In this document: piece by piece, positions 24,101 to 36,100 of the stretch
Layout: every line of letters starts with the position of its first letter
How positions within the stretch are numbered: the stretch's first letter is position 1
Source of the DNA: Leptobrachium leishanense
Taxonomy: Eukaryota > Chordata > Amphibia > Anura > Megophryidae
Reading direction: 5' to 3'
DNA: 64,000 nucleotides
Assembly (NCBI GenBank): GCA_009667805.1
Contig: CM019064.1
Span: 383,891,049-383,955,048 of the forward strand
The notes under the pieces: generated by a model
What the model saw: the letters and a program-made list of their open reading frames with translations, nothing else
Databases searched by the model: none
Told to the model about the DNA's origin: nothing
Made by a program: the position numbers and the translations under genes

Positions 24101-27100
24101 CTCGACTTAAAAACACCCATGTGTCTGTTGAAATATATCCCCCCCCCCCTATAATATCCCTTAAAAGCCCACTCCTGGAATTTGAGTCCCTAGTCCTTTA
24201 GATTTTCTATTTTTAATCAAAAGCATGGCTTCGGATTGGGATTAAGGTCCATGCCGGTTTAGACCAAGATGTACAATACGGATGAGAAAGGTGAGTTAAT
24301 ACATACAGTGCACTGCCAGTTTTAAAAGTGCATTGAAGAAAAATTTAAATGTGGCACAAAAGGCACTTACCTCCTGCGTTCGTAATTGTCAAAGGAACTC
24401 CTTGAAGCTGGTGCACTTGAATCCCTGAAGCTCCTAAGGCACCCAGGTTAATGGTCTGCAGTCCAGGCATGGAAGACAGTTGGGCCGCGTTAACGGTTAC
24501 TGTGCCAGCAGACATGGAAGTGGCATTGCCGGTTTGGCCCAAGGAGACTCCCTGCATAGGAGCAAGTGTGATTGTCTGAGCCTGAGGATTTTGAACCTGA
24601 AGATTTTGAAGCTGGATAGTTTGCCATGTGACCTGCCCGTTGGGTCCTATGGTACGAAGCAAGATGGGGCCAGTGTTTGGCACTGTCTGGATCTGTATGT
24701 TTTGCAGTGCATCTTGGGAAACTGCTTGGGTGCTATAGGTCTGGCCACCTAGCTGCGCAGCCTGCAGGGTCTGGATAGTCTGACCTCCTTGCAAGATTTG
24801 CGGCTGAATGAGAATTTGCTGCTGCTGCTGTTGCTGTGCTTGATCTGCATCTTTCTGCTGGCCCTGGAGTGTGCCGCCTTGCTGAGCATCGCTGACCATG
24901 TTGAGTTGGCCGCTTGAGCGCTGCGATGCCTGGATTTGGACATTGGTGCCTTGGGTGCTGCCGACACTGCAGTTCACTATACCCATGTTGGTAGGGGTGG
25001 TGCTGGTAGAGTAACTGTTGGCATTGGTAAAATAAGCATTGGCTTGGGAAGTGAGAAGCTGGCCAGATGAGCTCATAGCCACAGTTGTGACTGCCTGGGA
25101 GCCATTTTCCTGAGAACCAAGAGTCACAGATTGTGATGTAGGAGTTAGTGATGCTGCATTCATAGGAAGTAGCGTGATGTTGCCATTAAGAGAAACAGGG
25201 ACATTGGTTAAGTATTGAGTCTGCCCGGAGAGGACGTTGTTGGAAATGTTCATACCTTGAATAGGGACAGCTTGCTGCAGTAAGTTGGGCATGGTGAGTA
25301 TGTTCCCTGCACCAGCGCGGTTGGTGGTCATAATTTGCTGATTAGCTGGGATGATCTGTAGCTGGCCCGAGGCATCCTGCTGAACATTTAACTGGCCAGG
25401 AGCAGTGGTAAACTGCAACTGCTGTCCATCCACCGTCTGGAACTGTGGTATGACTTGATACTGTATATTAGGCATCACACTCTGAAGACTGGCCAAAACC
25501 TGCTGATTCTGCATATTGGGGGCAGTTGTCACCACAAATTGCCCAGGTGCTATAGGACGATTTTTGGAGGAGGCATCCCCTCCAGCCTGGTCCTTGGATG
25601 AAATAGAAGGAGCGGAGATGATCTGCCAGCCGTTGGCAGTCTGTTGAATCTGAGCTGTGCTCAAGTCCAGTTCAGTTGCATTCTGCTGCTGGACACCTCC
25701 ATTACCGTTCTCTGGGGGTTCAATTCTGCTACATGTAGCAGCCAATAAAGCCAAAGGAGACGGCTGAGAGTCCTGCAAAAAATAAAAGAAATTGAATTCA
25801 TGAATGTGTGACAGGCTCCAAGAATTTCCCACAATATAACTGAAGCACAATTTAAAAGTCCCGTCTACATCACCAATCAGCGGTTACCAAATGATTTGTG
25901 ATTTAAAAAAAGCATATCGCGATAAATCCTAGGCGCCCCCCTTCATTCACAAAACATTAAGTTGCTTAGCAGGGCTGATTGAAGACTTCCCTCTTGGTGT
26001 CTAGTTCACATGCCACCAAAAATGAAGCTGAATTTTTTTCCTGAACATGTCCATCGACAAAGCAGTAGGACCACCCCGTCAGTAGGAATTAAAGCACACC
26101 GGAATAGGCGTTCCTACAGGGGACGACAACATAATTGCCCCCCGCAGGTTATTCCTTGCGCCCCCCCCCCACCAGTGAAGGCATCCAGTGTCCTCACTTC
26201 CTCAGACTGCTGTATCCCCGTCCATGTGTTCTACATGGTTAGATTGAGGAGTCATTGGAAAGGGCAGAGTCAGGCATGACCACATTCAGTTTAAAAACAA
26301 AATCTTAAAATACAATTTTTTCCACAGTGTTGAAATGGCTCAGCAGCCAAGATGATAACGATGAGACTATAGATCACATTGTGTATTACATTCAGGTTTT
26401 GCCTTTAAAAAAAAAATATATATATATATATATATACACACAACTAAAGTATTTTACCAGGAAGGATACATTGAGATTTCTCTCGTTTTCAAGTATGTCC
26501 TGGGTGGCGAGTATGTACCGTTAGGTGTCTTGCCCAAGGACACCGGAGAGATGCTCTTGTCGGGATGAAACCTGTATCTCCACGGTTCTAGAGCAGTGAT
26601 ATTACCTCTACTCCATCCAGCCAGTACCTTAGGGGTTAATCGCAGGGCTTGACAAATTTGCTTTGAATCGAGGAGCCAACGTTACCGCGAGGATTCGCCT
26701 TTATCAAGGTATACCTTGAAAGACAAATCCTCACAGAAATGTTGGGAACCTTGCCTCTGCATCTAGGAGTTGGTTTGTACTGACCCAAATTTTAGTTTAG
26801 CTGCTTCTTTTTATTTATATAATTTGTGTTAACATCTGTACCTTGTGACATTGCTCTGTTGTCATCGGACACCCTATTTACCCACTGCAGGCGCACACAC
26901 ACGAACTCCTATATAAATACACCAGGGCTGGATATATTTACATTAAATTTAGGAGACAGGAAGAAAACATTGAAGCCAACTAGATGTTTTTAGATGCCAA
27001 AGACTGCTTTTAGATTGGTGTAAAATAAACTGGAAATTTAGGAGCCAGGCGTAAAATTCCAGGAGCCAGCAGCTACCAGGCTCCTGGCTTTGTCAAGCCC

Positions 27101-30100
27101 TGATGTAAGAGTTTTTTTTTTTTTTAAATAGAGTATCCCTTTAAGACCAATGTGATATCCACCCTACTAGGGGTCGTCACACACATTACACAATGAAAAG
27201 GGTACCAAGTGTACTCAATGCAATATAAAATTACCCTGTGAAAACACATCTATGCATTTGACGGAACCCCAATCCTCCAAATTCAAGAACTATGCATTGC
27301 ATTTTGCATAACAGACACTTGTATACTTTTATTGTAAACTTATTTTATTAAACGTTTCAGAGTAGAACAACAAGATAAGCCGCAGCTCATCCAACATTCA
27401 AATTTTCAAAAAATATATACATGGCATGTGAAAATGAACCATGTGTTATCAAGAGGGGATTAGGGGAGGGTGAGGGGAAGAGAGCGGTGAGCATATGAGA
27501 ACATCTCCTTCTAGAGTACAGTATAGTAGACAATTAAGGGTGAGCACTATATACAGGGTGGGGAGAGGAGACATGTCAGCACGTCAAGAAAAGGCAAGTA
27601 CAGCCAAGGGTTCGGGAGGCAAGGTGCTGTGTAGGACTTATGAGCAGGGTCTTGCTGCGGGCCAGTAAAACCATTGGTGGAGGTGTTGGGTAGTTGATTT
27701 GCTTGGGATACTAGATCTTCGATCGAGCGGAGTGTTTCAACCTCTCTTAACCAGAGATGGGGGGGTGTGGTCGTAGACTTCCAGTATCGGGGGATGACTG
27801 CTTTAGCAGTGTTAAGCAACCGTATATCAAGCGAGCATTTGTAATCCTCTAATGATAACGAAATGTGATGCAGCAACATAGGGGCAGGGTCAAAGGCCGA
27901 TGGGCATGTGGAAACCTGGCGGAGTACATCATGGACCTTGTGCCGAAACGGCTGAATGATTGAGCACGACGACCACCACATATGTATCATGTCAGCTTGG
28001 GGGGGGGGGGCACACCTCCAGCGGGACCCATCTACACCCTGGAGATAGGAGGACAGCAAAGCAGGAGTCCTATACCACTGCAACAGCAATTTATAGGCAG
28101 TTTCTTCGGTCTTAAGGGCAAAAAAATTTCACCCACTGTTCCTCAGCGAGGGACTACTGTAGTTCTGCTTCCCATTTTGCCACAAATGTGGGCATGAGGG
28201 GGGAGGTCAGTCACTGTATTAAGCCATAGATCAGCGAAATCCCATGTGTCGGTAGGGAGGTGCGAGTAAAAGGTTTTTCAAATTCAGTGAGATGATGGGT
28301 ATATTTGCTCATGGAGCGCAGGTGTGATAAAACGGTGGTAATGGAATATGGCGAGGAAGGAGTGCGGGCGTGCCAGTGGTATATCCTGGGGTGGTTAATG
28401 TTGGTCACCAGTTAAGAACATGTGAGATAGTGGGGTCACAGTCACATCGAAAAGGTTAAGTGGGCGAACATGGGGAGAGAATGTAGGCAGCATGTGGACA
28501 GGTAAAAAGGGGGGGGGGGCCCCAAGGGTCGATGGCAGCCTGTAACAGTGTCCATATCTGGACAGTAGCTGATACCGTAGGATGACGGAGAGGTGGAAGC
28601 AAAGCCATTTCAATAAGCCGCGGGAGATAAGCGAGAGGGCAGTCCACTCCAACCTGTTCCAAGGGTATCCATAATTTCTGCGGGGGGAGGGGGGTTTTAC
28701 CTTTCATTCCACTAAGTGAATAACGTGGATCGCGTGGTAGTAACCTCATATATACAGCAATGCCAGACCACCTCTGTCTTTTGGGGCCGTGACCAAGTGA
28801 AGACAAAAACGGGATTGTCTCGTTCCAGACATAACCGAGGAATAATTTCTGAATCATTCGAAAAAAATGCATAGGTATCTGGATCGGTATCGCCTGGATC
28901 AAGTACAAGATTCCGCGGGAGAATGTTAATTTTCAAAACGCTGATGCGCCCAAACCAAGGGATATGCAGATGGGCCCAGTTAGAGAGGTCAGTTCCAATA
29001 GTTTGTAGGAAGGGGGCGAAGTTTGTAGCGTATAGTTCTGTCTGCAGTGGGGTCAGATGAATGCCTAAATATTTATGGGTGCGTGAGCACCATCGAAACA
29101 GAAAGGAGTCACATAGTTGGGATTTTAAACGATCGGGGATGGAGATCCCCAGGATTTCAGACTTTGATTTTAGAATTGCTGAGGGAGCCATAAACCCGAA
29201 GGAGGAGCGTGAGGAAAAATAACAGTTGTACAAAAAAATAAAAAGGTTGTCCGCATACGCCGCCACCTTGTGAGTACGTCCTCCCACTTGGATTAAATGG
29301 CTAGAGGTGTCAAATCGTAATCACCTGTAGAAGGGGTTCCAGGGAGATAGCAAAAAAGAGTGGGGATAGCGGACAACCTTGTCTCGTCCCGTTGCGAATG
29401 AGGAAAGGGGGAAGTAATGTGCCGTTCAAATTGATCCTGGCCGGAGTCGTAAAGAGCTTCTATCCACCTAAAGACACTTTTATACCTTTGTGTCAGGGAG
29501 CGTGGAAGCCGTCATTAAGCTGCTTAGTGGTGGTGGCGGTGTCACCAGTAGGGATGAGCCGAACACTCCCGAGTTCGGTTCGAAGCCGAACCCGAACTTT
29601 CCAAATGTTCTGGTCCGAACCCATACAAGTCAATGGAGCTGAAAATTCGGTTTTTAGAGTGCCCTCCAAGAGGGCATATAGGCTAGATATTTGCCATAAA
29701 AAGTGTATGGGGGTCTGGGTAGTACCCTGGGGACAGGAAACCAGGACAAAAAGTTTAAAAAAAAAAAAACGTTTTTAAAAAGGGACAGTGAGTTTTCCAT
29801 GAAATAAGGGTTAAAAATAAAAATGAAAAATTCATTTAAATATCGTGCCTAGGAGGTCCCCATAACCTGCCCGTGAAGTGGCAGATTTCTAGGATGTATA
29901 GAAATATGTAAAAACCAAAAAAATGACATTTCAAATGACGGTAAATGCTTTTCCTTTAATCTATCCATAAACAACTGCTTGGGGCGGCAGCCTGTATGAA
30001 AAGAGGAGACATTTTCGGACACGCAGAAAAGGTTTACTGATTTTTTGGCGGTGAAAAGCAGGAGAATGACTGAAGAATGGAAAATTCTAGGTCAAAATAG

Positions 30101-33100
30101 CCAAAACAGAAAAATTCTCCCATTTAGGCTAGGGTCAGACTAGCGAATTTTTAACATGCGTTTAGGTGCACTTAATCACGGCCGCACTGGCAGCAAATGA
30201 CGGGCAATGACAGCCAATATACGAAGTACGGTCGCACGAAAGTCCGGCTGCGCAACGCAAGTGGAAAATGAATGCATTTTTTCGAGAACGCAGAACCGCT
30301 AGTACGGACGTACAGAGTGCGCTGCGTCCACTAGCGGCGTGTGTGCGTGATGGAGACGTCAGACCCTGCTCATGTCCGGCCAACATAACATCCAGACACC
30401 CAAAGTTTCCTGGTTTGGATCCGTAAAAAAAATCACGCACAAAAATGCGCATCGTATGACCGTTTTCGCGCATTCCGTGAAATAAATACGGCAATGCGTT
30501 CGGACGCACTTTTTGATGGTCGCTGCGAAAAATGCGTTAGTCTGACCCTAGCCTTATCTCACTTTCCAAATCGGCTATTTGGTCCAGATTGTTCTCTTTT
30601 CCAGCCATTCTCCTGGTTTTCACCTTTCTCTGAACAACCCTGAGAGAGAGGTGAAAGCCAGGAGAACTGGCAGGAGAAGAGAACAATCTAGACCAAATAG
30701 CCAATTTGGAAAGTGAGTTAAATGGGAGAATTTTTCTGGTTTGGCTATTTTGACCTAGAATTTTCACTTCTCCAGTTATTCTCCTGCTTTTCACTGCTCT
30801 CTGAATAACCCTGTGAATGTTTAATCCCGAGGTGAAAAATAACATTGCTTAAGGCTTGGGTCAGACCAGCGCAGTTATCACGTCCGTGTTGCCGCACATT
30901 TGTACGTCCGTGGCAGCATAGCATTGTGACCAATGGAGCCCCACACACGAAGTACGTCCGCACGGAAGCATGGTGGACGCAGGTTAGGCAAGAATTTTGT
31001 GTCCGTGCAGTACGGACGCACTTACTGACTGACAACAAGGTAGTGGCCAAACAGTCTGTTTTTTGTCTGTATTTTTTGACGACTGTAGCAGGGAAAATAA
31101 ATTAAAATGAAAAAACATTCTGTCCGTCAAAAATGCTGGACGTATAAATGCAGTCCATCTGACCTCGTTTCATCACTCACATACAAAGCTACGTGGACGT
31201 GGCGCATTCCGCACGTCCGTTCTAGCAGTATTACGTTCTTGCCTAACCTGCGTCCACCATGCTTCCGTGCGGACGTACTTCGTGTGTGGGGCTCATTTAG
31301 AGTTGATAATCTTTCCACGTACACATTAGTTTTTAATTCAATGTCTAATAAACCGTTGCTTATAATATCCTGCAGTAAAGAGTCTCTTTATTTCTAGATT
31401 TTTTAGTATTTTTTTAAGCATTTTCTATACTTTTTTCAAAATTTCCTTTTTTTCGAACTCGAACCGAACAGACCAAAAAAGTTCGAAATTCGCAAACTTT
31501 CGAACTGCCAAAGTTCGGGTCGAACTCCGAACAGCTCATCCCTAGTCACCAGCACCAAGTATACCGACACAGCAATCCAGTGAGGCCTACAGCCAAGGTT
31601 ACATGTGAGTGGTGGAGAAGCAGGGGTGTCATCCACTGTCCCAGAGTAGAGGGGGTAAACAGGGCACCCAGCGCAACAAAGGGAAGACACATCAGGAATC
31701 AGGACAGGCAACCCAGAGGTGCCACCTCAGTGGGAGCGTAACTTCGTCCGTAGGACATGCCAGGCAGCGTATCCACATCACTAGCGGCAGCAGATCAGCC
31801 TCCACACCTCCGGAAAGGCCAGGGAAAGCCTGCAACTGTCAGACCACCCAGGCACAGCAAAAGGGAGCAGAGAACCAGAAGGCCACAGCAGCCAACGATC
31901 TGGACATCCATCACCGCTACAGGTAAGACCACCAGGGCACACATCCACAGCCTGCTTGGAGAAGCAACATCTCCTGGACCGCTGGGGACTTGTCCGCACC
32001 CCGTAGGATCTCCACAGGGCTACACCTCCAACAGCTCCACAGTAAGTCCATAGACAGTCACCACGAAGCTCCATCCAGCCTCCCACTGAGTTTGGATCCA
32101 CAAATCCCTAAAGTCTCTCAGCAGCTCTGCCTGCATCCCCCTTGTGAGGGGGCAGGAATCAGGGTCAGCCATCAGCGCATGAAAACAAAGCGACCCGAAG
32201 GGAGGAGACGTGTGTGAGGGAGGCACCACAACCCAATGCAACGGTACAGGCTGCAGAAATGGCCGTCAGGATAGACGCACCAGTAGGCCCAAATCCCGAA
32301 CCTGGCTTTGTCGTCGGCTAGGGGACCCACTACCTGGCACAGCACAGGTCCCCCACCTCCAAGGGACAACAGTCACCAAGTGGGGGGGGGGGACACAAAA
32401 CCGTTCGAGGGAAGCAAATAATATGCATTAGAAAGGTCAGCCAGGGAGCTCAGTAAAGTGCGTCCTCTCCCATCCTTAGTCTGCTCCCCCCCAATTGCAT
32501 ATTTAATATGGTCCCTTCAACTGTATAATCATGTATGGATAAGGGATAATTAAAGAAAGCTACTCAGAGGTAGGGGCGATACGTGTGCGAATAACTAGGT
32601 CCTTTTACTACCATCTACCCTGCTTTTACAGATATTTTGAAAAAAAATATTTAGATTTCAGGGGCAGCGAGATAGTTTATTCTTTATTTATAAAGCGCCA
32701 GCATATTGCGCAGCGCTGTACAATAGGCACAGTATAGACAGTGTTACAATACATTGAACAACATTTGACAAACAGTACAGGAGGACATGAGGGCCCTATT
32801 CCCGTAGGAACTCAATCTAGAAGGGTTGGAAACAGGGAGGAGAGGACTGCAAGGTGAGAGTGATTGATGGTTGCGTCAGTGAGTTGGGTGGTAGGCTTCC
32901 CTAAATAGGAATGTTTTAAGGGAGCGTTTGATAGATGTATACAATACAAACAAAATATGTCCACACAGTGTGTAGGTGTACTGTAGTTACTATTGATTAT
33001 AGATCATTTAGGCTGGGTCTAGGTTTTATAGAATGAGGATTTATTTATGCTAAGACATTTGACACTAATCTAGCATTTTTTTAAATTCAAATTTGGTATC

Positions 33101-36100
33101 TCTTCTCTGTATATTCCATGCATATATCCTAATAAAGTTATCTGTGCTATACATGTACCCAGTAGCGTAACTAGAAATCACAGGGCCCCATAGCAAAATG
33201 TTGTATGCCCCCCCAAAAAAATGAACACACTACACTCATGTGGCACAGAGTAGACAGGCAACCGCTTATAATAATTAATTTCTCCGCCAATATCAATTAC
33301 CCCCAATAGAATATTCCCCCACTCAATATCAATTTATCTCCCCCTATAAAATCAATTAATCCCCCATATCAATTTACCCAATATCAATAAATCCCCCCAT
33401 AATCAATTTATTGGGGGATAAATTATTGGGGAAATAATGAATCCCCCATATCAATTAATCCCCCCCGCATACCTCATGGGTTGCGGGAGCTGGGAGAGAG
33501 ACGTCCGGTCACTGTAGAGGGAGGTTGGAGAGAGAGCACCATCCGTCGACCCCTGCCGATGACATCACGCAGCGCGCCGCGTGACCTAATCAGCAAGGGG
33601 CCGACAATTTGCAGATCTGGGGGGCAGCACCGGGGGGGGGGGGGGCACGGCGCTGCCAGGCTCAGACTCCGCGAGCTGCTGGCTGGGCATGGGGCACCGC
33701 TGACAGCCAGGGAGCAGTGGGGATTACCATGGGGGGGGGGGGCCCGGGGCACCTGCACTGGCTGCCCCCTGGTTGTCAGTCATCCTCACCGGGCCCCATA
33801 GCGCCCACATGGGTCGCTATGGCGGTAGTTCCGCCACTGCATGTACCTAGCTCTTGGTGTAACTCACAGCTTTTAAGGTTTCACCGTTGGGCTTTGTCTT
33901 ATTTGTTGCCAGATTTCACCTCTCATACAGTTTTTTGTGCGTGTTTATTTCTGTGCTCCATTTATAGTTTCACTTGCTTTCTATCATTATTGAATAAAGT
34001 ATTAAGATTGTCTTTAACTGTTGGGTACTCCGATCATCGAGTGAGATCAACAGGGCATTCGCCAAGATTCTTGATGGTTGTTGAATCTGTAGATTAAGGG
34101 TTGGGCCCTGATGGAATCCGAGCACAATTATTAGCACCGGGGTGTATGTGGTCCTGAGGGACCCGATGTGGTGGATGTGATTTTGCTTCAAGAAGAGAGT
34201 CTGGGACATAAAATTGTGCTCATAAGTTTACATACCCTGGCAGAATTTATGATTTCTTATTCATATTCTCTGAATAATGGCCAAGAAATCATAAATTCTG
34301 CCAGGGTATGTAAACTTATGATTTCTTGGCCATTATTCAGAGAATATGAATGATGACACAAACATTTCTTTCACTCATGGTTAGTGTTTGGCTGAAGCCA
34401 TTTATTAACGGAGTGAAAGAAATGTAACTGTCATTCATATTCTCTGAATAATGGCCGACAGTTACATTTCTTTCACTCCGTTAATAAATGGCTTCAGCCA
34501 AACACTAACCATGAGTGAAAGAAATGTTTGTGTCATCATTCATATTCTCTGAATAATGGCCAAGAAATCATAAGTTTACATACCCTGGTAGAATTTATGA
34601 GCACAACTGTAGATATTATGGACTGGACCACTTAAAATACCCTCTTAACCAAGCACTGTAGCGTTACGGCTTTAACCAATAGGGTAAAATACAAGATTTT
34701 TTTTTCACCGATTGAGCAAATGCAGCCAATGACAATCCTGTGCTACCGATTTGTTGACACTCCCATAACCCGGATGTCAAACAAACTTGGCAAAGACAAG
34801 CTTAGTGACGAAACGTTTTTGCGTGGTGAAGGGATAAACCTATTTAACTCCACTGCTGCTTCGCAGGATTTACTTCAAATATTCTGATGTCAAACAGGTA
34901 TGTAAAATTCTTCCAGGAGTTGGGAACAAACAAAGTAGATCCACCCACTCATGCCAAGTAAGGGTCAGCTAGTGGAACCAGAGTTTGACCATCTTGCAAG
35001 AACTTCTGAATAAAACCGAGGAGTCAGGTCATGCAGACCCACGCTGGAAAATGTTATTTAGGTGTTCAATCATATGGGACATTGGAGACCTCATTTGCAG
35101 GTCTTACCCAGATTTCCTTGCTGCACATGGGGAATGTAGCACATGCGCTCCGTGGGCAAAGCAATTCTCTGAATTGCTGAGATGTAGAGAGAGATAGATA
35201 TATAGGAGATATTGTTGGTTAAAAATGTCAGCGTCAGTCGGGTCACCACAAAGATTTATTGAAGATGAAAACCTTTGGGGGCTGAATATTTCTAGGCAGA
35301 TTTTGTCAAACCACAAAAACTGCCAAGTTTCTCTGTATATAATGATTTTCTTAGATTGTAAGCTCTTGAGCAGGGTCCTCTCTCCTACTGTTCTGTCTAA
35401 CTTGTATGCATATTTGTTAAATCTGGCACACTGTACAGCGCTTTGGAACTTACTATCACTGTAGGCTGGCGTCAGATGAGCATATTTGAAGAGCAGAAGG
35501 AACGTCCGTGAGAGTGAACGTTCCTCCCACTCGATGTCCTTCTGGCCACCACGCTGAGTGCAGTTAGCGCTGCAAGGCTCTATCCTCCTATGGAGGATCA
35601 CGCTATGCAGCTACGTCAGCACGCGTCCTAGCGCTTTGACGGAGAGGACTGCTGCACGGACACAGCACAGCTGCTGTTGTGCACGCAACAGCATGTGGCT
35701 GGCTCAGTCGCAGTGTCTCAATGCTGCGACGGACGCCATTAGGCACGTCAGTAGGGGAGCACATAGCGCGCTCGTCTGACGCCAGCCTTACAAGTGCACG
35801 TAGCTGTACCTTTTCAAATGATATGCGTACGATTGGATGCATGCATATTACGACACGTGTGCTGATCATCAAGGGGCAGCACTGTGCAGCATCCAGCAGG
35901 AAAGGGTTGAGGGGCTCAGCATCCAGCAGGGAGGGGAACCATAACAAACTTAATCTGATTACAGATAAGAGAAACAATAGCTTTATTTAAAACAACATGA
36001 ATTACAAGTTAACTTCCGATCAGGCTAGGATTTAGGGTATCAAAAGGTTTGCTTATGTTGAGTTATTGCTAGGATTGAACAACTAAATAGCAAAGAAAGA

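Larger units (their letters stand above)
29549..31544. mobile_element. hAT-like element (2.0 kb) with exact 8-bp duplication, carrying four nested MITEs
   Basis: Ends are TAGGGATGAGC and GCTCATCCCTA. GTCACCAG occurs at 29541-29548 and 31545-31552. The subterminal parts (TTCGGTTCGAAGCCGAACCC at the left, repeated TTCGAAC words at the right) are mirrored. The interior is filled by later insertions at 30045-30813 and 30853-31294. No transposase seen. Confidence 0.9.

Noticed and set aside
33474..34097. G/C-run-rich open frames near 33.5-34 kb
   Set aside because: They lie in or run out of a non-autonomous hAT element and depend on long G runs.
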